Source of the DNA: an uncultured Prevotellaceae bacterium
Lineage (GTDB): Bacteria; Bacteroidota; Bacteroidia; Bacteroidales; Bacteroidaceae
Direction: 5' to 3'
DNA length: 37,891 bases
Assembly: GCA_947165505.1 (NCBI GenBank)
Contig: CAMVAT010000032.1
Span: forward strand, 1-37,891
The position numbers and the translations under genes are program-made. The notes under the pieces are model-generated. The model did no database searches. It saw only the letters and a list, made by a program, of their open reading frames with translations, and was not told the origin of the DNA. This document shows, piece after piece, positions 15,359 to 22,931 of this stretch. Within the stretch, counting starts at the first letter, position 1, and each line of letters starts with the position of its first letter.

Positions 15359-17716
15359 TTACCTCTTAACCCCTAACTTGAGTTCTTGCTTCGGTTGCAG
15401 GGCGTTGCTGGTCTTCTCGGTCATGGCATCAACGCGCAGCGAGGCGGTGGCACGGATGTCGGCCACCGAGGCGCCGATGTGGAATGTGTAGTTGCCGGCA
15501 TCGACCACCCACGCGCTCTGTGCCTCGTCGTACGAGGCCAGGTCGCGGCGTGCGAGGGTCATGCACAACGTTTCGCTCTGTCCGGGTTTCAGTTCCTTGG
15601 TCTTTCCGAAGGCCTTCAGTTCCTTGGCGGGTTTCTCCAGTGTGCCTTTCGGTGCGGTGGCATATACCTGCACGGTTTCCTTTCCGGCCACGCTGCCGGT
15701 GTTCTTCACCGTGATGCTCACCTCGATGGTCTCGCCCTTCTGGCTCACGGCTGGCTTGCTATATTCGAAGGTGGTATATGACAGACCGTAGCCGAAGGGG
15801 TAGGCCACGTCGCGCCCGAAGGTGTCGAAGTAGCGATAGCCCACATAGATGTCTTCCTCGTGGTTGGTATAGTCGTGGCCGGGCACGGGCTGGCCGTTGG
15901 CTTTCATGGCCTCAAACGAGTAGAAGTCGATGTTGCCGGGGTAGTTCTGCGTCGATGGGTGGTCGGCGGCGGCCACAGGCCATGTCATGGTGAGCTTGCC
16001 CGAGGGGCACACGCGGCCAGTCAGGATATCGACCACAGAGTTGCCGCCTTCCTCGCCGGGCTGCCAGACGCAGAGGATGGCATCGGGGTATCCGCTCCAC
16101 GAGGCCGTCTCAATGACCGAACCCGAGTTGATGACCACCACCACGGGCTTGCCGGCGGCGTGGAATGAATTGCACACGTCGTAGATGAGCTGGCGCTCGG
16201 CCTCGATCAGGTTAAACTCGGTCTGGATGTCTCTATCTACGCCCTCGCCTGCCTGTCGGCCGATGGTGATGATAGCGGCGTCGGCTTCCTTCACCTCATT
16301 GTTGATGCAGATGGGACTGATGGCTATCTCGGGGTATTTCTGCTGTCCGAACTGCTCCAACTGATACCATTTGGCGGGATGACGCTCGGCCTGGAATTTC
16401 ACCTTGGCATACTCGATGTATTTGCGGTAGATTTCGGTCAGTTTGGCAGATGTCTCGATGCCGGCGTTGCGCAGTCCCTCGGTCAGATCGACCACGTAGG
16501 GGGTGTGTACGCAGCCCGAGCCGGTGCCGCCCGAGAAGAAGTCGTAGGAGTTCTCGCCGAAGAGGGCGACGGTCTTCACCGCCTTGTTGCCGCTCCAGGG
16601 TAGTGCTCCGTTGTTCTTCAGCAACACGATGCCTTCGTTGGCACTCTCGCGGGTGATACGTGCATGCGCTTTCAGGTCGGGCTGGTTAGTGGCGTTGAAG
16701 TGCTTGAAACTGGGCGTCTTGACGATATATTCCAGCATACGGCGCACATTGCGGTCCACATCGCGGATGTCGAGTGTGCCATTTTTCACGCCTGCCACGA
16801 TCTCTTCGCTCTGCTTCGGCGTGCCGGGCTCGAGCAGGTCGTCGCCGGCTTGCACCTCGCGGATGGTGGGCAGGTCGGCGCGTATGCCTATCCAGTCGGT
16901 CATCACGATGCCGCGGTAGCCCCAGTCGTCGCGTAGTATCTTGGTCAGCAGGTCGTGGTTGCACTGCGCGTATTCGCCGTTCACACGGTTGTACGAGGCC
17001 ATCACAGTCCACGGGTCGCTCTCGCGCACGGCTATCTCGAAGCCCTTCAGATATAGCTCGCGTGCGGCGCGCACCGACAGACGCTCGTCCACGCTGGTGC
17101 GGTCGGTCTCCTGCGAGTTGACGGCGAAGTGCTTGGCGCTCACGCCGGCTCCCTCGGCCTGTACGCCCTGGATGTAGGCGGCGGCTATCTTGCCTGTCAC
17201 CACCGGGTCTTCAGAGTAGTATTCGAAGTTACGCCCGCACAGGGGGTTGCGGTGCAGGTTCATGCCGGGGCCCAGGATCACGTCGCAGCGGTATTCTTTG
17301 GTCTCGTTGCCGATGGCGCGGCCCACCTGACGCACCAGGTCGGTGTTCCATGTCGAGGCCAGACAGGTGCCGATGGGGAAGCCCGTGGCGTAGTAGGTGC
17401 GACTGTCGCCCTCGCGTGTGGGGTTGATGCGCACGCCGGCAGGTCCGTCGGTCAGGATGGTCTCGGGGATGCCCAGACGCGGGATGGCGGCCGTGGTGCC
17501 GGCGGCTCCGGGCACGGTCTCGGCCGACCCGCCCACGACGGCTGTCGAGCTGAAGAAGTTATTGGCACCGCCCACCAGCAGTTGGGCTTTTTCTTCGAGT
17601 GTCATTGCGGCGAGTACCTCGTCGATGTTGTCTGCCCGCAGTTGGGGCGCGTTTTGTGCTGTCATAGTGATGGGGAATAGCGCTATGGCTATTAGTTTGA
17701 TAGCTTTTTTATACAT
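15359..17716 (-). CDS. Glycoside hydrolase family 3 beta-glycosidase, secreted
   Basis: A 785-residue protein with a signal peptide (cleavage near TAQ, residue 20). The N-terminal TIM-barrel domain contains the KHFAVNSQE segment and GIVMTDW, whose D274 is the expected catalytic nucleophile. The alpha/beta sandwich domain follows, and the C-terminus is a fibronectin III-like domain (YDEAQSAWVVDAGNYTFHIG). Length and order fit BglX-type beta-glucosidases acting on oligosaccharides in the periplasm; sugar specificity cannot be read from sequence. The last codons (GVKR, stop) are read from the edge of the repeat spacer. No SusC/SusD pair is close, so this is not a typical polysaccharide utilisation locus in this window. 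Confidence 0.92.
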   Translation of the reverse strand: MYKKAIKLIAIALFPITMTAQNAPQLRADNIDEVLAAMTLEEKAQLLVGGANNFFSSTAVVGGSAETVPGAAGTTAAIPRLGIPETILTDGPAGVRINPTREGDSRTYYATGFPIGTCLASTWNTDLVRQVGRAIGNETKEYRCDVILGPGMNLHRNPLCGRNFEYYSEDPVVTGKIAAAYIQGVQAEGAGVSAKHFAVNSQETDRTSVDERLSVRAARELYLKGFEIAVRESDPWTVMASYNRVNGEYAQCNHDLLTKILRDDWGYRGIVMTDWIGIRADLPTIREVQAGDDLLEPGTPKQSEEIVAGVKNGTLDIRDVDRNVRRMLEYIVKTPSFKHFNATNQPDLKAHARITRESANEGIVLLKNNGALPWSGNKAVKTVALFGENSYDFFSGGTGSGCVHTPYVVDLTEGLRNAGIETSAKLTEIYRKYIEYAKVKFQAERHPAKWYQLEQFGQQKYPEIAISPICINNEVKEADAAIITIGRQAGEGVDRDIQTEFNLIEAERQLIYDVCNSFHAAGKPVVVVINSGSVIETASWSGYPDAILCVWQPGEEGGNSVVDILTGRVCPSGKLTMTWPVAAADHPSTQNYPGNIDFYSFEAMKANGQPVPGHDYTNHEEDIYVGYRYFDTFGRDVAYPFGYGLSYTTFEYSKPAVSQKGETIEVSITVKNTGSVAGKETVQVYATAPKGTLEKPAKELKAFGKTKELKPGQSETLCMTLARRDLASYDEAQSAWVVDAGNYTFHIGASVADIRATASLRVDAMTEKTSNALQPKQELKLGVKR

Positions 17717-17788
17717 AATGATTGGTTCTTGTTATAGCTGATACGATGTCTTCTTTCGAAATGAGGGTGAGCGTGTCTTTGTCGAACG

Positions 17789-18739
17789 TCATTCCTTTAT
17801 CTGTCGTATCTGACTTTCGGTCAGCCCGGTTATTTCCATGATGTCTTCCAAGGCAAATCCCTTGCGTATCATACGGCGGGCATTCTCTAAATTGGCTTCA
17901 AGTTGGCCTTCAGCCCTTCCTTCAACGAGTCCTTCAGCCCTTCCTTCAGCGAGTCCTTCGGCCCTTCCTTCAGCCCTTCCTTCGGTTTTTGCCGTCAATA
18001 TGACATCCCTTGCAGCATATACGCTGATGATATAGTCTTCGTAAGCGTGCTGTTCGTCGGGGGGCATCATCATGTAGTTGAGTTTCTCTCGCGCCTCCTG
18101 TAGGCCGGGTGTCTGAGTATTGTCTTTGATGCTGCCGTCCTTCAGGTATTCCATCCACTCCTCGATAGGCGTTTTGGCCACTTCGTTGAACTGGTTGACA
18201 CGTAATAGGAAGAACTCCGGGAACACTTCATCGGGCGATATGGCGTGTGACTTGTTGTCGGGAAAGACCTCTTTGCGTTCGTTTCCAGTGAATCTGAGCT
18301 CCGACTGTGGCTGTGTCATACCTTGGAATTTGAATTTCCCGTGGTAAGCATAGTCTTCTCCTTCACCTAGGTCGAAATAGAGTACGCTGATGGAATAGAC
18401 TTTCTTGATTTCCTTGTAGCCATGTCCTTTCTTGAGTTGTTCGGTGATGGCCTTAGACACACCGAAGAGGATGCGGGGCATGAAAAACGACTCCTTGCCT
18501 AATTGCACTTCCACGAGGATGATCTCTCCGCTTTCGGTCTTTGCTTTCACGTCCACGCGGTTGTATTTGTCTTCGCGCGAATTTTGATTGCTTTCGCTCT
18601 CCAATATTTCCACGATGCGTATCTTCTCGCCGATGAGCACGGTCATCAAGCCTTCGAGTACGGCGAAGTTGGCCTTGTCGCGTAATATCCGCTTGATGGC
18701 CCAGTCAAAGCGGATATAATTGCTCTTTTTCTCTGCCAT
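17789..18739 (-). CDS. Rpn/PD-(D/E)XK nuclease family protein
   Basis: A 316-residue member of the family annotated as Rpn recombination-promoting nuclease or PD-(D/E)XK transposase. The core shows RVDVKAKTESGEIILVEVQ, i.e. D-x(n)-ExQ, the variant of the nuclease motif typical of this family. Near the C-terminus seven four-residue units of the type EGRA/EGLA/EGLV/EGQL are encoded by 17900-17983. A final helical segment follows. There are no transposon inverted repeats, so it is not a classical insertion sequence. It lies between the two 103-bp duplicated blocks, together with GH3. A minus-strand TATCTTCG at 18755-18762 may be a weak -7 element. Confidence 0.85.
   Translation of the reverse strand: MAEKKSNYIRFDWAIKRILRDKANFAVLEGLMTVLIGEKIRIVEILESESNQNSREDKYNRVDVKAKTESGEIILVEVQLGKESFFMPRILFGVSKAITEQLKKGHGYKEIKKVYSISVLYFDLGEGEDYAYHGKFKFQGMTQPQSELRFTGNERKEVFPDNKSHAISPDEVFPEFFLLRVNQFNEVAKTPIEEWMEYLKDGSIKDNTQTPGLQEAREKLNYMMMPPDEQHAYEDYIISVYAARDVILTAKTEGRAEGRAEGLAEGRAEGLVEGRAEGQLEANLENARRMIRKGFALEDIMEITGLTESQIRQIKE
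17900..17983 (-). repeat. In-frame 12-bp tandem repeat in the Rpn gene
   Basis: Seven imperfect 12-nt units encode EGRA, EGRA, EGLA, EGRA, EGLV, EGRA, EGQL. As the unit is a multiple of three, copy-number change by slippage would keep the frame and only lengthen or shorten a charged linker. Confidence 0.85.
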
Positions 18740-18802
18740 GTTTTAATTTTTCTGCGAAGATAGGTGTTTTTTTGCCAATATCCAAATTTTATGAGTTTAA
18801 AG

Positions 18803-18978
18803 TTAGGGTTGAGGGTTTAGGGTTGAGGGTTTAGGGTTGAGGGTTTAGGGTTGAGTGTTCTTATACGGTTAATGGTTGAGTGTTTGGAAGTAGGGACAGG
18901 GCGCGGAGAGGCATATCTCCTGCCCCTTGCTCCTTGCCCCCTGCCCCAAAATATTCTCTTACCTCTTACCTCTCACCT
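18803..18978. repeat. Heptamer-repeat spacer B, containing the 103-bp duplicated block
   Basis: TTTAGGG/TTGAGGG heptamers (18803-18855) pass into the 103-bp block 18848-18950, identical to 15247-15349 at an offset of 3601 bp. CTTACCT/CTCACCT heptamers (18958-18978) follow, ending about 15 bp before the glycosidase stop codon. Nothing gene-like is seen between 18740 and 18992. Confidence 0.85.
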
Positions 18979-18992
18979 CTAAATTTAAGATT

Positions 18993-21176
18993 TCAGGGCA
19001 GCGGCTGCAGTCCTTCCCAGCGCACGTCCCACTGTCCGTCGGCGGGGAAGCCGGGGTTGCGCCCCGTAGAGCCGTCCCAGCCGGCGCACATCATGGCGAC
19101 GGCGGTGAGCAGCCCTCCGTTGCCGGGCAGATACACGCGCAACCGCTGGTCTTGGTAGTTGTGCCCGCATGCCAGGTAGGTGTTGGTGCGCTTGTCCATG
19201 AGCAGCGCGTCCACGGCTTTCTGCGGTTCACCCAGGCGGGCGGCGCACATCGCGGTCATCGGGTAGTCCCAGCCCCATGTCTTGTTCCAGTTCCAGCGGT
19301 CCCATATCCAGTTGAGTGTCTGTCGCATCACCGACTCCTTGACCAGAGCCGACTGGGGCAGGATACCCACGGCGCCCAGCACCGCGGGGTGGTCGGAGGT
19401 GAAGCGAATGTCGGTGTAGGTCTGCGGCGCGCTCTCGGCGGCCAGGTACAGTCCGTCTTTCTCGGCCAGTGGCGACAGGTGGGCGATGATGTCGTCCCAC
19501 TGTTTGTTGCGCTCCAGACCGCGGCGCTCACGCCACAGCTGTGCCAGTTGCAGTCCGAAATGCCAATATGAGAGTTCAAAGGGCGGGTTCACGGTCTCGG
19601 CGGCACGCAGGGTCTCCTGTGCGGGTATGCACCCTTGCAGGGTGTAGCGGCCCGTGGTCTTGTCGCGCGTTACAAACGAGGCCATCATCTCTGCTGTCTC
19701 ATCTACCAGTGCCCCATATTTATGTAGCAGCCTCTCTCGCTCAAGGTTCTTCTTCCCGAGTATCTCAGGTAGTTCACCCCCTCCTTGGGAGGGGGAGGGG
19801 GGGAGGCTCCTGTATAGCAACTCGGCCAGATAGATCAGATGTGGCTGTTGCCAAATCAGGAAACTGCCTACCTTCGACGGGGCTTCTTCGGCCGACGGGT
19901 CGGTCATCTTCATCCACCGTAGTCCCTTGAACCCTTGCCGGCGGGCTATCTCCCGTGCCTTTGGCGCAGCGGAATGATACCATGACAATTGGCGGTCGAG
20001 CAACTCGGGATGTCCCCAGAGGGCAAACTGTGCCAGATGCCACCACGTCATCTCCAAATGGTATTTGCCAAACCACGAGTTATAGGTCAGTCCTGTCTCT
20101 TGCGGGGGCGTCTCGCCAGCATCGTTCACAGCCATCAAGTATTGGCTCAACACCACGCGCCGCTCCAGTTCGCGTGCTCTCGCGTCGCGGCAGTGCGAGA
20201 AATCGACGATGCCCCCACGCTCCCAGTACTGCTGCCAATGGCTGGCCGAGGCCTCAAGCACCTCGGCAAACGTAGGTGCGGCCGCGGTGGCATAGAGCTG
20301 CTGCTCGGGGATGTACTCGCAGGTGAGCCGTGCGTCGGTTGTGGCAAAGACGATGCGCAGGGCGTGTCGGCCGATGTCGGTGGCGGCACTGATGTGCGCC
20401 TCGCCCTCCCATGTCAGCCGGATATAGTAGATGAAGTCGTCGGTCTGATGGCGCACCAGTGCGCTCTGTCCGTCGCTCTCTACGATACTGGTCTGGTGCT
20501 GGTCGTCGTGTGCCGTGCTCCAGTCGCTGGCATCATCGCTGTGCTGACCGGTGGGGTAAGGCAGCCGCAGCAGCATTTTCACGGGCGTGTCGCTTACCAC
20601 GTGCGTGGCTGTCAGGTCGCGCTCGGGATGGCAGAGGGTGGTAACCTCGAATGTTGAATGTTGAATGTTGAATGTTGAGTAGGCCACCCCGCTCCACAGG
20701 TCGAGTGTCTGTCGGGCACTGCTGATGGCACCGGCATCTATGTCCAGCCCCAGCGCACCGAGGTTCACGCGGTGGGGATTGGCACGCAGATAGTCGGCGG
20801 CGGCTTTCTGGCGGCCTTCGTTAAACTGGTTGGCATATAGTTCCGTATGTCCACGCCCGAAGTCGAACGGCTGCAGGGCTTCTTCGGCGCGGTAGCCCTC
20901 GGTGTTGGGGAATGAGTGCCATCCCCAGTCGCTCATCGTGGTCACGGGCATGCCATGGGCGTAGGCTTCGGGCATCGTCTGCATGCCGGTGATATCGACA
21001 GTGCATGCAAAACCGCCGTTGCCCACGGTCAGCGCGTTCAGGGTGTCGATACTGGCTGAGTCGTTGGCTGTGAGGGTGGGGTTGTTGCGACATACTACGG
21101 CATGTCGGTCAATTGGCTGTGCCTGGGTCATCAACGTGGCGAAGCAAAGGGTCAATAGGGTGATAATCGTTTTCAT
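18993..21176 (-). CDS. Secreted six-hairpin glycosidase-like protein
   Basis: A 727-residue protein with a signal peptide (cleavage near QAQ, residue 20). The N-terminal TVGNGGFACTVDITGMQT and a later helix-rich half with repeated Trp-containing segments resemble (alpha/alpha)6-barrel glycosidases related to GH65/GH95-type enzymes in Bacteroidetes. I cannot place it in a numbered family or name the catalytic residues. Two repeat-like insertions lie inside the frame: four GAATGTT heptamers (20649-20676; residues STFNIQHSTFE) and a GC-rich palindrome (19777-19795; residues SPSQGGG). Neither breaks the frame. A promoter TTTG-N20-TAACTTCG is present upstream. With GH3 nearby, a role in breakdown of plant or host glycans is likely. 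Confidence 0.6.
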   Translation of the reverse strand: MKTIITLLTLCFATLMTQAQPIDRHAVVCRNNPTLTANDSASIDTLNALTVGNGGFACTVDITGMQTMPEAYAHGMPVTTMSDWGWHSFPNTEGYRAEEALQPFDFGRGHTELYANQFNEGRQKAAADYLRANPHRVNLGALGLDIDAGAISSARQTLDLWSGVAYSTFNIQHSTFEVTTLCHPERDLTATHVVSDTPVKMLLRLPYPTGQHSDDASDWSTAHDDQHQTSIVESDGQSALVRHQTDDFIYYIRLTWEGEAHISAATDIGRHALRIVFATTDARLTCEYIPEQQLYATAAAPTFAEVLEASASHWQQYWERGGIVDFSHCRDARARELERRVVLSQYLMAVNDAGETPPQETGLTYNSWFGKYHLEMTWWHLAQFALWGHPELLDRQLSWYHSAAPKAREIARRQGFKGLRWMKMTDPSAEEAPSKVGSFLIWQQPHLIYLAELLYRSLPPSPSQGGGELPEILGKKNLERERLLHKYGALVDETAEMMASFVTRDKTTGRYTLQGCIPAQETLRAAETVNPPFELSYWHFGLQLAQLWRERRGLERNKQWDDIIAHLSPLAEKDGLYLAAESAPQTYTDIRFTSDHPAVLGAVGILPQSALVKESVMRQTLNWIWDRWNWNKTWGWDYPMTAMCAARLGEPQKAVDALLMDKRTNTYLACGHNYQDQRLRVYLPGNGGLLTAVAMMCAGWDGSTGRNPGFPADGQWDVRWEGLQPLP
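19777..19805. repeat. GC-rich palindrome inside the glycosidase gene
   Basis: CCCCCTCCTTGGGAGGGGG is a palindrome within coding sequence and is followed by GGGGAGGCTCCTG. A very similar arrangement (CCCCTCCC, 5 nt, GGGAGGGG, then GGGGAGGCTTCCTG) lies at 22876-22930. This points to a dispersed element rather than normal coding sequence. Confidence 0.6.
20649..20676. repeat. Four GAATGTT heptamers inside the glycosidase gene
   Basis: Four exact tandem copies of GAATGTT lie in the coding region. Read in frame on the minus strand they encode a run like STFNIQHSTFE. Same period as the intergenic heptamer families of this window. Confidence 0.85.
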
Positions 21177-21192
21177 CGGCTGATATTTGATG

Positions 21193-21224
21193 CGAAGTTA
21201 AAAAATATTCCTGCTTTGGCCAAA
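21193..21224 (-). promoter_or_regulatory. Probable promoter of the six-hairpin glycosidase gene
   Basis: On the minus strand TTTG (21221-21224), a 20-nt gap and TAACTTCG (21193-21200) resemble the Bacteroidetes consensus with one change in the -7 box (TTCG for TTTG). It lies 17 nt before the ATG at 21176. Confidence 0.5.
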
Positions 21225-21260
21225 TATTTTTCAGGAAAAAAAAGAATGCCGTCTTTTTTC

Positions 21261-21291
21261 TTTGATTTCCCCCAAATAATTTGTACTTTTG
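21261..21291 (+). promoter_or_regulatory. Promoter of the small lipoprotein gene
   Basis: TTTG at 21261-21264, a 19-nt gap and TACTTTTG at 21284-21291 match the Bacteroidetes consensus. It lies about 75 nt before the ATG at 21366, which supports this start rather than in-frame ATGs further upstream that would lie in or before the promoter. Confidence 0.75.
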
Positions 21292-21365
21292 CCGGCGATT
21301 CCTGTAGGATGGATACGCAAGATATTTCTAAACCCAATATTAATCATTTTAAAATTTCACTTTTT

Positions 21366-21866
21366 ATGAAAAAATTATTTCCTATTGTGATGGCTTTTGT
21401 CGCTTTGGCATTGACAGCTTGCGGCGGCGGCTCTAAATCTGTTGATTTGAAGGGCACTACTTACGAAGGTGCTAAGTTTACTGTGACTATCCCCGACAGC
21501 ATGACAGTGTCGGCCAAGGGTGAGGGTAGCATAGACTATGTCAATGCTAAGACAGCTGACGACAATGTGCGTCTCGATGCCACGTTCAGTGACTATCCCT
21601 GCCAACCCGCCGACTTCGGCAAATATGCTGAGAATATGAAGAGCCTGATGCTCAACCAGATGGGTGCCAAGAGCGTGGGCGAGCCCCAAATCGACGGCGA
21701 TGTGATGGTGCTCAGAGTGACTTTCGAGACTTTCATCGAAGACAACTATGTGGCTTACTTAGGCGAGAAGGCTGGCGTGGCTGGCAAACTCAGATTCCCC
21801 GTTGACCAGGCTGCCAAGTACGAAGGCTATGCCAAAGCCATCGCACAGTCGGTGAAGCTGAAATAA
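21366..21866 (+). CDS. Small lipoprotein of unknown function
   Basis: A 166-residue protein with a clear lipoprotein signal: basic MKK start, hydrophobic stretch and LTAC lipobox (Cys 19) followed by GGG. The mature part (about 145 residues) looks like a single alpha/beta domain and contains no motif I recognise. Glycines after the lipid Cys suggest a flexible linker; I do not see charged residues there that would clearly place it on the cell surface. It is monocistronic, with its own promoter and a strong hairpin after the stop. The frame is open upstream to 21216, but that part crosses the promoter. Confidence 0.8.
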   Translation: MKKLFPIVMAFVALALTACGGGSKSVDLKGTTYEGAKFTVTIPDSMTVSAKGEGSIDYVNAKTADDNVRLDATFSDYPCQPADFGKYAENMKSLMLNQMGAKSVGEPQIDGDVMVLRVTFETFIEDNYVAYLGEKAGVAGKLRFPVDQAAKYEGYAKAIAQSVKLK

Positions 21867-21901
21867 GACTCCGACCGCTTTTTTGAGCGGATTTCATATA
21901 G

Positions 21902-21935
21902 ATATTAGGGACACGGCACGCCGTGTCCCTAATAT
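21902..21935. terminator. Perfect 16-bp hairpin after the lipoprotein gene
   Basis: Arms 21902-21917 and 21920-21935 are perfectly complementary around AC. The stem ends in A/T pairs and is followed by a T-containing stretch (TATTATGTCATCTTTTTT). It is the likely terminator of the lipoprotein gene, placed just before the promoter of the next gene. Confidence 0.75.
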
Positions 21936-21950
21936 TATTATGTCATCTTT

Positions 21951-21981
21951 TTTGCGCAACCAATAAAAATACTTACCTTTG
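21951..21981 (+). promoter_or_regulatory. Promoter of the pyridoxal-kinase-like gene
   Basis: TTTG at 21951-21954, a 19-nt gap and TACCTTTG at 21974-21981 match the Bacteroidetes consensus well. The leader to the ATG at 22047 is about 60 nt and can form a small hairpin (CTGTC...GACAG region, 21988-22011). Confidence 0.75.
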
Positions 21982-22046
21982 CACCGCCTGTCTGTACAGT
22001 CGGGGACAGCGGATAGGGTAAAACTAACTGATAGAAAACGAAAGAG

Positions 22047-22862
22047 ATGAACAAACAGATACTTCTCATCAATGATATTGCCGGCTATGGCAAGGTGGCT
22101 ACGGCGGCCATGCTGCCCATCCTCTCATACATGGGGTTGCCCGTGTATAACCTGCCCACCTGCCTGGTGTCGAACACGCTCGACTACGGTAAGTTCAACC
22201 TGCTCGACACGACCGACTATATCCAAGGTGTCTTTCCCGTCTGGAAAGAGCTGGGATTCTCGTTTGATGCCATCGCCACCGGACTCATCGCGTCTGAAAG
22301 ACAGGCTGATATCATCTCTAATTATTGTCAGGAACAGGCCGACAACGGCACGATTATCTTCGTTGATCCCATCATGGGTGATGAGGGCAAACTCTACAAC
22401 GGCGTCACTCCGTCGGCCATCAACAGCATGCGCGAGATGGTGGCAGTGGCTCACCTCACCTATCCTAACTACACCGAGGCATGCTATCTGACCGGACATC
22501 CCTACCGCCCAGAGGGCGTGACGGCGCAAGAGGCACGTGAGTTGGTCGATCAGCTACGCCATATCGGGGCACGCTCGGTGCTCATCACCAGCATACGCAT
22601 CGACGGACAGAGCATGGTGACAGGCTACAACCACGACCGCGATGAATATTTCTCTTTGGAATACACGGAGATACCTGTTCACTTCCCTGGCACCGGCGAT
22701 ATGTTCTCGGCCATCCTCATCGGTCATCTGCTACGAGGTGAGTCGTTGCTCTTCAGTACACGCCGTGCCATGGACGGGGTGGCCATGCTCATTGACCTTA
22801 ACCGCGACAACGAGGATAAAAACCGCGGAATACCTGTGGAGAATTTCCTCCATTTGCTATAA
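22047..22862 (+). CDS. Pyridoxal/pyridoxamine kinase-like protein (ribokinase fold)
   Basis: A 271-residue PfkB/ribokinase-superfamily kinase, closest in style to the PdxK/PdxY group that phosphorylates pyridoxal, pyridoxine or pyridoxamine to make the cofactor PLP. The N-terminal INDIAGYGKVA segment, the central YPNYTEACYLTG segment and the FPGTGDMFSA motif with catalytic base D218 support this. Length is normal for the family. It has its own promoter and is followed by a GC-rich hairpin. A hydroxymethylpyrimidine kinase (ThiD) is the main alternative; no thiamine genes are nearby. Confidence 0.85.
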   Translation: MNKQILLINDIAGYGKVATAAMLPILSYMGLPVYNLPTCLVSNTLDYGKFNLLDTTDYIQGVFPVWKELGFSFDAIATGLIASERQADIISNYCQEQADNGTIIFVDPIMGDEGKLYNGVTPSAINSMREMVAVAHLTYPNYTEACYLTGHPYRPEGVTAQEARELVDQLRHIGARSVLITSIRIDGQSMVTGYNHDRDEYFSLEYTEIPVHFPGTGDMFSAILIGHLLRGESLLFSTRRAMDGVAMLIDLNRDNEDKNRGIPVENFLHLL

Positions 22863-22875
22863 GACCCACCCCCGC

Positions 22876-22912
22876 CCCCTCCCTTGTAGGGAGGGGAGTA
22901 GATGGCTTTTTT
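22876..22912 (+). terminator. GC-rich hairpin after the kinase gene
   Basis: CCCCTCCC (22876-22883) and GGGAGGGG (22889-22896) form a perfect 8-bp stem with loop TTGTA; a T-run lies at 22907-22912. It resembles the palindrome inside the glycosidase gene at 19777, so it is probably a dispersed repeat that here may also end transcription. Confidence 0.5.
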
Positions 22913-22931
22913 GAAAAGGGGAGGCTTCCTG

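Noticed and set aside
17789..18739. Classical insertion sequence around the Rpn gene
   Set aside because: No terminal inverted repeats or target duplication; the flanking 103-bp copies are direct repeats that do not border the gene closely.
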